From Roseicyclus marinus (GTDB lineage Bacteria > Pseudomonadota > Alphaproteobacteria > Rhodobacterales > Rhodobacteraceae), in the NCBI RefSeq assembly GCF_030163795.1, contig NZ_JASJOF010000005.1, positions 62,001 through 126,000 of the forward strand: a stretch of 64,000 nucleotides of DNA, written 5' to 3'. A model generated the notes under the pieces. The model ran no database searches and was not told the DNA's origin. It was given only the letters and a program-made list of their open reading frames with translations. The translations under genes and the position numbers were made by a program. Positions 1 through 8,380 of this stretch are shown piece by piece. Positions within the stretch are counted from its first letter, which is position 1, and every line of letters begins with the position of its first letter.

Positions 1-62
1 CGAAAGCCGCCGAAGCCGCCGCCGCTCCGGCCGAGGCTCCGGCCGAAGAAGCGACCGAGTAA
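1..62 (+). CDS. rpsP: 30S ribosomal protein S16, C-terminal end (partial)
   Basis: Only the last 19 codons are present, read from base 3 to the TAA at 60-62. They encode an Ala/Pro/Glu-rich acidic tail that begins [13 protein letters not shown]. Such a tail is typical of the extended C-terminus of alphaproteobacterial S16, a 30S assembly protein. The identification rests mainly on position, because rimM, trmD and rplS follow in the classical rpsP-rimM-trmD-rplS order. The folded part of the protein lies outside the window, so the fragment alone would not be diagnostic. Confidence 0.7.
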   Translation, partial: KAAEAAAAPAEAPAEEATE

Positions 63-114
63 TCGGCCCGCGCATGTCGCGCCTTGGACATATGCTCCCG
101 ATGCGGGCCCGGTC

Positions 115-621
115 ATGAGCGACCGGGTCTGTGTCGGGGCCATCGCGGGCGCCTTCGGCGTCCGTGGCGAGGTGCGGCTGAAAAGCTTTTGCGCCGAGGC
201 GGCGGATATCGCCGCCTATGGCCCCCTCTCGACCGAGGATGGCAGCCGCACCTTCGAGGTGACGCTGACCCGCCCTGTGTCGCAGGGGCTGGCCGCCCGG
301 CTTTCGGGCGTGACCACCAAGGAACAGGCCGATGGCTTGCGCGGCACAAGGCTTTACGCGCCACGCACCGCGCTGCCCGCCCTGCCCGACGATGAATTCT
401 ACCACGCCGATCTTCTGGGTCTGACCGCGCTCGACACCGGCGGGGCCGAACTGGGCAAGATCGCCGCCGTCCTGAACCATGGCGCGGGCGATCTCTTGGA
501 ATTGCGCGGCCCGGGCCTCAAGGGGTCGGCGCTCGTGCCCTTCACCCGCGCCATCGTGCCGACCGTCGATCTCGCCTCCCGCCGCGTCATCATCGACCCG
601 CCCGAGGGGCTTTTCGACTGA
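115..621 (+). CDS. rimM: 16S rRNA processing protein RimM
   Basis: RimM (168 aa) helps mature the 30S head by binding S19 and assisting 16S rRNA processing. The N-terminal domain opens with [17 protein letters not shown], the usual RimM signature, at about residues 5-21. The C-terminal PRC-barrel half holds [10 protein letters not shown] near residue 95 and the closing IDPPEGLFD. The length fits the family. The gene starts at ATG 115, 52 bases after rpsP, and trmD follows 43 bases after its stop. This is the conserved ribosome-maturation operon order, so cotranscription with rpsP and trmD is likely. Nothing is unusual. Confidence 0.96.
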   Translation: MSDRVCVGAIAGAFGVRGEVRLKSFCAEAADIAAYGPLSTEDGSRTFEVTLTRPVSQGLAARLSGVTTKEQADGLRGTRLYAPRTALPALPDDEFYHADLLGLTALDTGGAELGKIAAVLNHGAGDLLELRGPGLKGSALVPFTRAIVPTVDLASRRVIIDPPEGLFD

Positions 622-664
622 TCCTCTTTCCGCGCGATGCGCGCCCCGGCAGCAAGGCCACGCC

Positions 665-1474
665 ATGCCCACACCGCCCACCAGATCCCACGGCCGCCTC
701 GCCATCTCGGCCAACGCGCAGCCGCGCGAATTGATGAGCGACACCCCACGCCTCAAGGGCGCGTGGTGCGCCCGTGTCGTGACCCTCTTCCCCGAGCTTT
801 TCCCCGGCGTCCTCGGGGCCTCGCTCACCGGCAAGGCGCTGCAACAGGGGCTCTGGGCGCTCGATCCCATCGACCTGCGCGTCTTCGGCACCGGCAAACA
901 CCGGCAGGTCGACGACACGCCCGCAGGCGGCGGCGCGGGGCTCGTGATGAAACCCGATGTGCTGGGGCGCGCGCTGTCCATGGCGGGCAACGGCACGCCC
1001 GACGATCCCGCCCGCTGGCCCCGCGTCTACCTTTCGCCGCGCGGGAAACCCTTCACCCAGGCTGACGCCCGCCGCTTTGCCGCCGCCGATGGCATGACGC
1101 TCTTGTGCGGCCGCTTCGAAGGCGTGGATCAGCGCGTCATCGACGCCTTCGCGCTCGAGGAAATCAGCCTTGGCGATTTCGTCCTCACGGGGGGCGAAAT
1201 CGCGGCACAGGCCGTGATCGACGCGACCGTCCGCCTGATCCCCGGCGTGCTCGGCAATGCCGCCTCGACCGAGGAAGAAAGCTTTTCCGACGGGCTTTTG
1301 GAACATGCCCAATACACCCAGCCCCGCAGCTGGCAGGGCCGCGACATCCCCGAGGTTCTGCTGTCGGGCAATCACGGTGCCATCGCGAAATGGCGCCGCG
1401 CCGAGGCCGAGCGCCTGACCGCCGAACGCCGCCCCGATCTCTGGGCCGCGCACCTTGCCGCCAAGGGCGATTGA
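665..1474 (+). CDS. trmD: tRNA (guanine-N1-)-methyltransferase TrmD
   Basis: TrmD (269 aa from this start) is a SPOUT-fold enzyme that methylates G37 of tRNAs with SAM and so prevents +1 frameshifting. Visible hallmarks are VVTLFPELFPGVLG near the N-terminus, DDTPAGGGAGLVMKPDVL, and the knotted SAM site with LLCGRFEGVDQRVID and EISLGDFVLTGGE. ATG 665 was chosen because an AAGG ribosome-binding site lies about 8 bases upstream. The next in-frame ATG, at 734, begins at MSDTPRLKGAW but has no visible ribosome-binding site. The resulting N-terminal extension (SHGRLAISANAQPREL) looks typical of this bacterial order, but the start remains less certain than the product. Confidence 0.95.
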   Translation: MPTPPTRSHGRLAISANAQPRELMSDTPRLKGAWCARVVTLFPELFPGVLGASLTGKALQQGLWALDPIDLRVFGTGKHRQVDDTPAGGGAGLVMKPDVLGRALSMAGNGTPDDPARWPRVYLSPRGKPFTQADARRFAAADGMTLLCGRFEGVDQRVIDAFALEEISLGDFVLTGGEIAAQAVIDATVRLIPGVLGNAASTEEESFSDGLLEHAQYTQPRSWQGRDIPEVLLSGNHGAIAKWRRAEAERLTAERRPDLWAAHLAAKGD

Positions 1475-1736
1475 CCTTCATTTGGGCTTGATCAGGGCCG
1501 CAACCGGGCCTATACGCGCCGCAGGCACGCCGGGCTTACCCCCGGCTGCTTTCCGTTTTGCGCGATCTTCCGCGCGAGCCATGACGGACCAAGACGACAA
1601 GCAACGGCCAGACGACCTCTGACGGGCGCCCCGCAAAGCGGAAACAGGCGGACCCGATCGAAGATCAGAGCTCTCGGCGATAGGCCACCAGACCTCCGCG
1701 GGCAAAACCGTGGGCAGACATGAAGGAGCGGATCAG

Positions 1737-2120
1737 ATGAACCTGATCGCACAGATCGAGGCGGAACAAATCGCCGCCCTCGGGAAAACCATTCCCGATT
1801 TCAAGGCCGGCGACACCATCCGCGTCGGCTTCAAGGTGACCGAAGGCACCCGCACCCGCGTCCAGAACTACGAAGGCGTCTGCATCAGCCGCAAGAACGG
1901 CTCGGGCATCGCCGGTTCGTTCACCGTGCGCAAGATTTCCTTCGGTGAAGGCGTGGAGCGCGTTTTCCCGCTGCATTCCACCAACATCGAGTCGATCGAG
2001 GTTGTCCGCCGCGGCAAGGTCCGTCGCGCCAAGCTCTATTACCTGCGCGCCCGCCGCGGCAAGTCCGCCCGGATTTCCGAGGACACCACCTACAAGCCGC
2101 AAGCCGGCGCGAACGCCTAA
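1737..2120 (+). CDS. rplS: 50S ribosomal protein L19
   Basis: L19 (127 aa) sits at the 30S-50S interface. The start [11 protein letters not shown], the core [26 protein letters not shown] and the basic C-terminus with [15 protein letters not shown] are diagnostic. ATG 1737 is preceded by AAGGAG at 1723-1728, which decides the start over the GTG/ATG codons further upstream in the same frame. A 262-base gap separates it from trmD, so L19 may have its own promoter or leader there, although no clear hexamers were found. rpmE follows after 11 bases and is surely cotranscribed. Confidence 0.96.
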   Translation: MNLIAQIEAEQIAALGKTIPDFKAGDTIRVGFKVTEGTRTRVQNYEGVCISRKNGSGIAGSFTVRKISFGEGVERVFPLHSTNIESIEVVRRGKVRRAKLYYLRARRGKSARISEDTTYKPQAGANA

Positions 2121-2131
2121 GGAGCGACGTG

Positions 2132-2353
2132 ATGAAAAAGGACATCCACCCCGACTATCACGTCATCAACGTCAAGATGACCAACGGCGACGTCGTCCAG
2201 ATGCGCTCCACCTGGGGCAAGGAAGGCGATACCATGTCGCTCGACATCGACCCCTCGGTCCACCCGGCCTGGACCGGTGGCGGCCAGCGCCTGATGGACA
2301 CCGGCGGCCGCGTGTCGAAGTTCAAGAAGAAATACGAAGGCCTCGGCTTCTGA
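2132..2353 (+). CDS. rpmE: 50S ribosomal protein L31 (cysteine-free type)
   Basis: L31 (73 aa) forms part of a bridge between the ribosomal subunits. The start [20 protein letters not shown] and the end [11 protein letters not shown] are typical of alphaproteobacterial L31. The CxxC zinc ligands of the zinc-binding form are absent and there is no cysteine at all, so this is the zinc-independent version. ATG 2132 is used. A GTG at 2129 directly in front is also in frame, but the AAGGAG at 2119-2124 is better spaced for the ATG. It ends the rplS-rpmE unit, with a terminator-like hairpin downstream. Confidence 0.95.
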   Translation: MKKDIHPDYHVINVKMTNGDVVQMRSTWGKEGDTMSLDIDPSVHPAWTGGGQRLMDTGGRVSKFKKKYEGLGF

Positions 2354-2381
2354 GCCGACGCCCCGCTGTGTCACAGCCGCG

Positions 2382-2404
2382 ACGCCGCCCCAGCCGGGCG
2401 GCGT
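2382..2404 (+). terminator. Hairpin after rplS-rpmE
   Basis: The arms ACGCCGCCC (2382-2390) and GGGCGGCGT (2396-2404) are perfectly complementary around a five-base loop, and a modest T-containing run (TTCGTGTCT) follows. It lies 28 bases after the rpmE stop and is a plausible intrinsic terminator, though its U-tract is weak. The rest of 2405-2578 shows nothing beyond the space expected for a mipZ promoter. Confidence 0.6.
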
Positions 2405-2578
2405 TCGTGTCTGGGGGCCCGACATCGGGCTGCCGTGCCGCGAAAGCCACGGCAGGGCGGCGGTCACAGCCCGCGATTGGCGCTTAACCTTCGGGCGGCA
2501 TCCGTGTAGATTTCGCAACAGATCGCGCCCCGCTCAACGAGGGCGTCCATATCTTGGGCCGTAACCGGGGGACGGGCA

Positions 2579-3388
2579 GTGGCGCATATCATCGTTCTGG
2601 GCAATGAAAAGGGCGGATCGGGGAAATCCACGACCGCCATGCATGTCGCAACCGCGCTTGTGCGGCTCGGCCATGTGGTCGGCGGGCTTGACCTCGATCT
2701 GCGGCAGCGCAGTTTCGCGCGCTACATGGAAAACCGCCGCGCCACGATCGCGGCCCGCGGCCTCGACTTGGCCGCCCCCGAACTCAAAGACCTGCCCGAG
2801 ATCGACCCCGCCACCCTCTCCGAGGGCGAGAATATTCTCGACAAACGCCTCTCGGCCGCTGTCGCCGATCTCGAGACGCGCTGCGATTTCATCGTGATCG
2901 ACTGCCCCGGCAGCCACACCCGCCTGAGCCAGGTCGCCCACAGCCTCGCCGACACGCTGATCACGCCGATGAACGACAGTTTCGTCGATTTCGACCTGCT
3001 GGCGCGGATCGACCCCGAAACCTACGAGATCAAGGGCCCCAGCGTCTATTCCGAGATGGTCTGGCACGCCCGCCAATTGCGCGCCCGCGCGGGCCTGACA
3101 CCAATGGACTGGATCGCGGTCCGCAACCGCCTGCCGACCCAACAGATGCACAACAAACGCAAGGTCGGCCGCGCGCTCGAGGCGCTGTCGACCCGCATCG
3201 GCTTCCGCATCGCGCCGGGCTTTTCGGAACGCGTCATCTTTCGCGAGCTGTTCCCCAGCGGCATGACGCTCTTGGACCTGCGCGAGTTGGGCGTGGACCG
3301 GCTCAACATCTCGAACCTTGCCGCACGACAGGAATTGCGCGACCTGATGCGCGCGCTCAACCTGCCCGGCGTGACCGTCGAATTCTGA
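2579..3388 (+). CDS. mipZ: Division-plane positioning ATPase MipZ
   Basis: MipZ (269 aa) is a ParA/MinD-family ATPase. From the pole-bound ParB complex it forms a gradient that restricts FtsZ assembly to midcell. The deviant Walker A motif GNEKGGSGKSTTA (residues 8-20, with signature lysine 11 and catalytic lysine 16) is followed by GLDLDLRQRSFARYMENR, and both are characteristic of MipZ rather than generic ParA. Translation starts at GTG 2579 with a purine-rich GGGGGA about 8 bases upstream. In this lineage mipZ replaces MinCDE. The gene stands alone, convergent with cydB, and is followed by a G/C-rich repeated element. Confidence 0.93.
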   Translation: MAHIIVLGNEKGGSGKSTTAMHVATALVRLGHVVGGLDLDLRQRSFARYMENRRATIAARGLDLAAPELKDLPEIDPATLSEGENILDKRLSAAVADLETRCDFIVIDCPGSHTRLSQVAHSLADTLITPMNDSFVDFDLLARIDPETYEIKGPSVYSEMVWHARQLRARAGLTPMDWIAVRNRLPTQQMHNKRKVGRALEALSTRIGFRIAPGFSERVIFRELFPSGMTLLDLRELGVDRLNISNLAARQELRDLMRALNLPGVTVEF

Positions 3389-3420
3389 CCCTGTTTCGCC
3401 GCGCCTTGCGCGTCGACCCG

Positions 3421-3472
3421 CCGGGGGCTCTGCCCCCGGACCCCCGCCGTATTTCCGGAAAGATGAAGGGGG
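3421..3472 (+). repeat. G/C hairpin plus TATTT...AAAGATGAAG intergenic element, copy 1
   Basis: A perfect hairpin CGGGGGC-TCT-GCCCCCG (3422-3438) is followed by a C-run and then TATTTCCGGAAAGATGAAG. The same architecture recurs inverted at 9671-9732. Here it sits between the convergent genes mipZ and cydB. It has no U-tract, so it is not a classical intrinsic terminator, although the stem could stop or stabilise transcript ends. It looks like a dispersed intergenic element. Confidence 0.6.
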
Positions 3473-3491
3473 GCGGATCAGGACCGGCCCC

Positions 3492-4514
3492 TCAATCGTA
3501 GCGCAGTTCCGTCGCCTTGCCGCGGAAGATCGTATAGGCCAGCACCGAATAGCCCGCGATCACCGGCACCACGATGCAAGCCCCCACGAAGATGATGAAC
3601 AGGCTTTCGGGGGCAGAGGCCGCCTCGTAGATCGTCAGCCTGTCGGGGACGACGTAAGGATAGAAACTGTAGGCCATGCCCACATAGGCCAAGGCGAAAA
3701 GCGCCGTCGCCACGGCAAAGGGCAGCCAGGACCGCGCATCCCCCGCATAGGGCATGGCGCGCAGCATCCGCCACAGCCACAAGATCAACAGGCCCGACAA
3801 GATCGGCAGGGGCGCAAGATAGATCACTTCGGGAAAGCTCAACCATTTGTCGAAGATCCGGGTGGAGACCAGAGGGGTCGCCAGCGACACCGCCCCGATA
3901 CCAAGGATCACGCCCCAGAGGCTTTCACGCCCCCAGCGCACCGATTTCGCCTGCAACACGCCTTCGGTCTTGTGGATCAGCCATGTGGAGCCGATGAAAC
4001 TGTAGCCCACGGCCAGAAACACCGCCGTCAGCGTCGCGAAGGCATAGGTGGCGAGCGTCTGCTCCAGCCCCATGATGTAGAGGCCGAGCATGAACCCTTG
4101 GGCCAAGGCGGTCATCAGGGAGCCGACAAAGAACAGCCGGTTCCACAGGCGCTTGTGGTGATCCCGCGCCTTGGCCCGGAATTCGAAGGCGACACCGCGC
4201 AGGATCAACCCCACCAGCATCACGAAAACCGGCAGGTAGAGCGCCGTCAGGATCATCCCGTGCGCCGCCGGAAAGGCGACGAGAAGCAGCCCCACCGCCA
4301 GCACGAGCCATGTTTCATTGGCATCCCAGAACGGGCCGATGGAGCCGATCATCTTGTCCTGTTCCGCCGGCGTGGCCAGCGGAAACAGGATGCCGACGCC
4401 CAGGTCGAACCCGTCGAGCACGACATAGATCAGGATCGACAACCCCATGAGCGAGGCGAAGGCCCAAGGCAGCCAATCGGCGGGGTTCGCGAAATCGGGC
4501 AACATCGCACTCAC
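3492..4514 (-). CDS. cydB: Cytochrome bd-type quinol oxidase subunit II (cyanide-insensitive type)
   Basis: Subunit II (340 aa) of the membrane quinol oxidase that reduces O2 to water without pumping protons. It has the family start YVVLDGFDLGVGILFP, followed by PFWDANETWLV and about eight hydrophobic segments. The GTG at 4514 overlaps the cydA stop as GTGA, so translation is coupled. An ATG three codons later (4505) is an alternative start. The compact size matches CioB-type subunits. No CydX/YbgT-like mini-protein gene is visible downstream. Role: respiration at low oxygen, or when the haem-copper oxidases are inhibited. Confidence 0.93.
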   Translation of the reverse strand: MSAMLPDFANPADWLPWAFASLMGLSILIYVVLDGFDLGVGILFPLATPAEQDKMIGSIGPFWDANETWLVLAVGLLLVAFPAAHGMILTALYLPVFVMLVGLILRGVAFEFRAKARDHHKRLWNRLFFVGSLMTALAQGFMLGLYIMGLEQTLATYAFATLTAVFLAVGYSFIGSTWLIHKTEGVLQAKSVRWGRESLWGVILGIGAVSLATPLVSTRIFDKWLSFPEVIYLAPLPILSGLLILWLWRMLRAMPYAGDARSWLPFAVATALFALAYVGMAYSFYPYVVPDRLTIYEAASAPESLFIIFVGACIVVPVIAGYSVLAYTIFRGKATELRYD

Positions 4515-5947
4515 TCCGCCGGGTTCAGGGCCATCACCCCGGCTTTGCCGGAATGGTTCATGTCATTCGCGCGCCCGTCCTCGCCCTTGGCGGCCTTGCG
4601 CGCCAGATAGGCGATCACCCCGATATAGGCGACCAGAAGCGCGGCATAGATCGCAAGATAGGTCACCAGCGTGCCCATCACCATCGGCGCGGGCACATCG
4701 GCCACCGCCATCTCGGTCGTCATCACACCCTGCACGAGCCAGGGCTGGCGGCCGATTTCCGTCGTGTACCAGCCTGCAAGCGTGGCGACCCAGCCCGAGA
4801 AGGCCATCGGCACCAGCGCCCAGAGCAGCGGCTTGGGCAATCCCTCGACCGCGAACCAATGGCCCGCGATGCGCCCCTGGTGCAGCGCGCGGCGGCGCCA
4901 CATGAACCAGACCGCGGTCCAACTCAGGAGCAGCATGGCCATGCCCGTTCCCACCATCACGCGGAAGGACCAGAAGACCGGGGCGACGGGCGGATGCAGC
5001 AGCGTTCCGTCCTCCGCGACAAACTCGTTCAGACCCTTCAACTCGCCATCCCACTCATGCGTGAGGATGAACGAGGCAAGACCGGGGATTTCCACCGCCA
5101 TGCGGTTGGTGCGTGCCTCCTCGTCCGGGATCCCGAACAGCACGAGCGGCGCACCGTTCTGCGTTTCCCACAGGCCTTCCATCGCCGCGACCTTGGCGGG
5201 CTGGTATTCCTTGGTGTTCAGCCCGTGCAGGTCACCCATGAAGATCTGCACCGGGATCAGCAGCGCGCCGATGGCGACGCCGGTTTTCAGCATCGCCCGC
5301 ACTTCGCGCGAGCGGTCACCAAGGATCCAGCGAAAGGCCGAAACCCCCGCGATCAGGAAGCCGACCGTCAGGAAGCTTGCCAGCATCATATGGGCAAAGC
5401 GGTAGGGCATCGACGGGTTGAAGATGATCGCCCACCAATCCGTGGCAAAGGCCTGACCGTCGATCATCTCGAAGCCCTGCGGCGTGTGCATCCACGAATT
5501 CAGCACGATGATCCAGAAGGCCGACATCGTAGTCCCGAAGGCGACAAGCCCCGTGGCCAGCATATGCAGCCAGCCCGGCACGCGGGAAAAGCCGAACAGC
5601 ATGATGCCGATGAACACCGCCTCGAGGAAGAAGGCCGTCAGCACCTCATAGGCCAACAGGGGCCCGGCGATATTGCCCACCGTCTCCATGAAGCCCGGCC
5701 AGTTGGTGCCGAACTGGAACGACATGGTGATGCCAGACACCACGCCCATGGCAAAGGACAGGGCAAAGATCTTCACCCAGAACCGGTAGGAGGCCATCCA
5801 TTTCTCGTCCCCGGTCTGCGCGAAACGCACACGGAAAAAGAACAGGACCCAGCCCAGCGCGATGGTGATCGTCGGGAACAGGATGTGGAACGAAATATTG
5901 GCCGCGAATTGAATGCGGCTCAGAAGAAGGGTGTCGAGCGTTTCCAT
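4511..5947 (-). CDS. cydA: Cytochrome bd-type quinol oxidase subunit I (short Q-loop, CioA-like)
   Basis: Subunit I (478 aa) carries the haems and the quinol site. Likely haem ligands are His21 (SFHILFPT) and His186 (YRFAHMML). Glu101 and Glu109 lie in the proton-path helix, and the GWYTTEIGRQPW motif comes near the C-terminus. The Q-loop (GDLHGLN...KVAAMEGLWET) is followed by a short segment, so this is the short-Q-loop or cyanide-insensitive class and not the long E. coli CydA. ATG 5947 lies 12 bases after the upstream regulator gene, and cydB overlaps its stop. The regulator, cydA and cydB therefore form one operon. Confidence 0.94.
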   Translation of the reverse strand: METLDTLLLSRIQFAANISFHILFPTITIALGWVLFFFRVRFAQTGDEKWMASYRFWVKIFALSFAMGVVSGITMSFQFGTNWPGFMETVGNIAGPLLAYEVLTAFFLEAVFIGIMLFGFSRVPGWLHMLATGLVAFGTTMSAFWIIVLNSWMHTPQGFEMIDGQAFATDWWAIIFNPSMPYRFAHMMLASFLTVGFLIAGVSAFRWILGDRSREVRAMLKTGVAIGALLIPVQIFMGDLHGLNTKEYQPAKVAAMEGLWETQNGAPLVLFGIPDEEARTNRMAVEIPGLASFILTHEWDGELKGLNEFVAEDGTLLHPPVAPVFWSFRVMVGTGMAMLLLSWTAVWFMWRRRALHQGRIAGHWFAVEGLPKPLLWALVPMAFSGWVATLAGWYTTEIGRQPWLVQGVMTTEMAVADVPAPMVMGTLVTYLAIYAALLVAYIGVIAYLARKAAKGEDGRANDMNHSGKAGVMALNPAE

Positions 5948-5959
5948 GATCTGCTTTCC

Positions 5960-6511
5960 CTACTTGCGTTTCACGAGTGCGGGGATCATCCCGCCCGTCT
6001 TGTCGATCAGCCCCGCGATGCGCGAGCCCAGCGTCATCAGTTTGACCAGCCGCTCGGTCTCGAGCCGCTCCATCTCCGCGTAAAAGCCGGTCATCATCTC
6101 GATCAGCTCGCGCAGTTCCGCGATGCGCGCCTCGGCGTAATCGTCGCCTGCGGGCCCCTGCATCTCCAGCTCGCGCAGCTTGCTCAGCGTGGGGTCGATC
6201 TCGCGCTTCTTGCGCTCGGCCACCAGCGTGCGGACGATCTCCCACAGATCGTCAGGCGTGGTGAAGTAATCCCGCCGGTCGCCCGGAACATGCTTGAGCC
6301 GGACAAGGTTCCAGCTCTGCAATTCCTTCAGGCCCATCGACGTGTTCGATCGGCTGATCCCGAGGGCCTCGGTGATCGTTTCCGCGTTCAGCGGTTGAGA
6401 AGACAGGAACAGCAGGGCGTAGATCTGCCCCACGGTGCGGTTGATGCCCCACCGGCTGCCCATTTCCCCGAAATGCAGGACGAATTCCTGCTGGAGTGGT
6501 GTCAGGCGCAT
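5960..6511 (-). CDS. GbsR/MarR-family transcriptional regulator, probable cydAB regulator
   Basis: This 183-aa protein has the GbsR-like layout. An N-terminal winged helix (GQIYALLFLSSQPLNAETI, then LGISRSNTSMGLKELQ and the wing LKHVPGDRRDYF) is followed by a helical, probably dimerising C-terminal half rich in Arg/Glu. GbsR proteins are one-component repressors that respond to small ligands. The ligand here cannot be read from sequence. The gene is first in the operon with cydAB, so control of the oxidase and of itself is the simplest reading. A palindrome lies 25-44 bases upstream of its start. Confidence 0.85.
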   Translation of the reverse strand: MRLTPLQQEFVLHFGEMGSRWGINRTVGQIYALLFLSSQPLNAETITEALGISRSNTSMGLKELQSWNLVRLKHVPGDRRDYFTTPDDLWEIVRTLVAERKKREIDPTLSKLRELEMQGPAGDDYAEARIAELRELIEMMTGFYAEMERLETERLVKLMTLGSRIAGLIDKTGGMIPALVKRK

Positions 6512-6535
6512 GCCTAAAATCCTGTTCGCGCAGAG

Positions 6536-6555
6536 ATTTCAGTAATTTCTGAAAT
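6536..6555. promoter_or_regulatory. Palindromic operator candidate ahead of the GbsR-like gene
   Basis: The arms ATTTCAG (6536-6542) and CTGAAAT (6549-6555) are perfect inverted repeats around TAATTT. The site is 25 bases upstream of the regulator start on the minus strand, where an autorepressor would overlap the promoter. It is AT-rich within GC-rich surroundings. Binding by the adjacent GbsR-like protein is inference. Confidence 0.55.
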
Positions 6556-6636
6556 GTAAATAAGTCCCGATCCCCGCAGGGCAACGCAGCAGGGGTGCGA
6601 CATGTCGGCCCGCCACACGGACAGGCCGGGCCGAAC

Positions 6637-6668
6637 GAAAAAGGCCCCGCCGGTCTGGCGGGGCCTTT
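6637..6668 (-). terminator. Intrinsic terminator of rpsA
   Basis: On the minus strand the stem AAGGCCCCGCC / GGCGGGGCCTT (11 bp with a five-base loop) runs directly into TTTTTCG. It starts about 32 bases after the rpsA stop. Stem and U-tract make it the clearest intrinsic terminator in the window. Confidence 0.85.
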
Positions 6669-6700
6669 CGCATCTTGATCGGGCCGATGGCCCTGCGGGA

Positions 6701-8380
6701 TCATTCGTCGCGCTTGAGCGCTGCGCCCAGAATGTCGCCCAGCGACGCGCCCGAGTCGGACGACCCGAACTGTTCCACGGCTTCCTTCTCTTCGGCGATC
6801 TCGCGCGCCTTGATCGACAGGCCCAGGCGGCGAGTCTTGGCGTCGATGTTGGTGACGCGCACGTCGACCTTGTCGCCCACGCCGAAACGCTCGGGGCGCT
6901 GCTCGGCACGGTCACGCGACAGGTCGGAACGGCGGATGAAGGATTTCATGCCTTCGTATTCCACCTCGATCCCGCCATCCTCGATCGCGGTGACCGCAAC
7001 CGTGATGATGGAACCGCGCTTCACGCCGCCGATGACCTCGGCCAGCGGGTCGCCTTCGACCGCCTTGATCGAGAGCGAGATACGCTCCTTCTCGGTGTCG
7101 ACCTCGGTGACCACGGCCTTGACCATGTCGCCCTTGCGGTAATCACCGATCACATCCTCGCCACGGCCTTCCCAGGTCAGGTCGGACAGGTGGACCATGC
7201 CGTCGATGTCGTTCTCGAGACCCACGAACAAACCGAATTCGGTGATGTTCTTGACCTCGCCCTCGACGACGGTGCCCACGGGATGGGTCTCTTCAAAGAC
7301 TTCCCACGGGTTGCGCATGGTCTGCTTGAGACCCAGCGACACGCGGCGCTTGGCGGTGTCGATCTCCAGAACCATGACCTCGACCTCTTGCGAGGTGGAC
7401 ACGATCTTGCCGGGATGCACGTTCTTCTTGGTCCAGGACATTTCGGACACGTGCACGAGACCCTCAACCCCCGGCTCCAGCTCCACAAAGGCGCCGTAAT
7501 CGGTGATGTTGGTGACGCGGCCGGTATGGGTCGATTCCAGCGGGTAGCGCGTTTCCACGGCATCCCACGGATCGTCCTGCAGCTGCTTCATACCCAGGCT
7601 GATGCGATGGGTGTCCTTGTTGACCTTGATGACCTGCACCTTGATCGTTTCGCCGATCGACAGGACTTCCTTGGGGTCGTTCACACGGCGCCATGCCATG
7701 TCGGTGACGTGCAGCAGGCCGTCCACACCGCCCAGGTCCACGAAGGCCCCGTATTCGGTGATGTTCTTGACCACGCCGTCGACCACGTCGCCCTCGGTCA
7801 GCTTGCCGATGACCTCGGCGCGCTGCTCGGCGCGGGATTCCTCGAGGATCGCGCGGCGCGACACGACGATATTGCCGCGGCGACGGTCCATCTTCAGAAT
7901 CTGGAACGGCTGCTTCAGACCCATCAGCGGGCCGGCATCGCGCACGGGGCGCACATCGACCTGAGAGCCGGGCAGGAAGGCCACGGCACCGCCCAGATCG
8001 ACGGTGAACCCGCCCTTGACCCTGCCAAAGATGGCGCCATCGACGCGCTCTTCGGCGGCATAGGCCTTTTCAAGACGATCCCAAGCGGCTTCGCGGCGCG
8101 CCATCTCGCGGCTGAGCACAGCCTCGCCACGGGCGTTTTCCACGTTGCGCAGGTAGACCTCGACCTCGTCGCCAACGGCGATCTCGGGGGCCTCACCGGG
8201 ATTTGCGAATTCCTTCAGATCGATCCGGCCTTCCATCTTGTAGCCGACATCGATGATGGCCTGGCCCGCCTCGATGGCGATGACCTTGCCCTTGACGACA
8301 GAACCCTCGTCGGGGGTGTCGATTTCGAAGCTTTCGTTCAGGAGGGCTTCGAATTCCTCCATGGTTGCTTTAGCGCACAT
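6701..8380 (-). CDS. rpsA: 30S ribosomal protein S1
   Basis: S1 (559 aa) binds mRNA leaders on the 30S subunit and promotes initiation. Six S1 (OB-fold) repeats are visible, starting near residues 26, 110, 196, 283, 370 and 457. The third and fourth carry the canonical NITEYGAFVDLGGVDGLLH and NITDYGAFVELEPGVEGL. The last repeat is the most diverged (AIEDGGIEVEYEGM). The acidic start MCAKATMEEFEALLNESFEI is usual for this order. The gene is monocistronic here, ending at a strong terminator. A hairpin in its leader, about 95-115 bases upstream of the ATG, may serve autoregulation. ihfB, often its neighbour, lies elsewhere at 20.2 kb. Confidence 0.97.
   Translation of the reverse strand: MCAKATMEEFEALLNESFEIDTPDEGSVVKGKVIAIEAGQAIIDVGYKMEGRIDLKEFANPGEAPEIAVGDEVEVYLRNVENARGEAVLSREMARREAAWDRLEKAYAAEERVDGAIFGRVKGGFTVDLGGAVAFLPGSQVDVRPVRDAGPLMGLKQPFQILKMDRRRGNIVVSRRAILEESRAEQRAEVIGKLTEGDVVDGVVKNITEYGAFVDLGGVDGLLHVTDMAWRRVNDPKEVLSIGETIKVQVIKVNKDTHRISLGMKQLQDDPWDAVETRYPLESTHTGRVTNITDYGAFVELEPGVEGLVHVSEMSWTKKNVHPGKIVSTSQEVEVMVLEIDTAKRRVSLGLKQTMRNPWEVFEETHPVGTVVEGEVKNITEFGLFVGLENDIDGMVHLSDLTWEGRGEDVIGDYRKGDMVKAVVTEVDTEKERISLSIKAVEGDPLAEVIGGVKRGSIITVAVTAIEDGGIEVEYEGMKSFIRRSDLSRDRAEQRPERFGVGDKVDVRVTNIDAKTRRLGLSIKAREIAEEKEAVEQFGSSDSGASLGDILGAALKRDE

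Noticed and set aside
1581-1622. Thirteen-residue open frame (MTDQDDKQRPDDL) as a leader peptide for rplS
   Set aside because: No ribosome-binding site, no regulatory codon run and no alternative hairpins were seen.
4553-6517. Very long open frame on the plus strand opposite cydA and its regulator
   Set aside because: It is a high-GC shadow with His/Arg/Asp-rich, non-family sequence; the minus-strand genes carry full family motifs.
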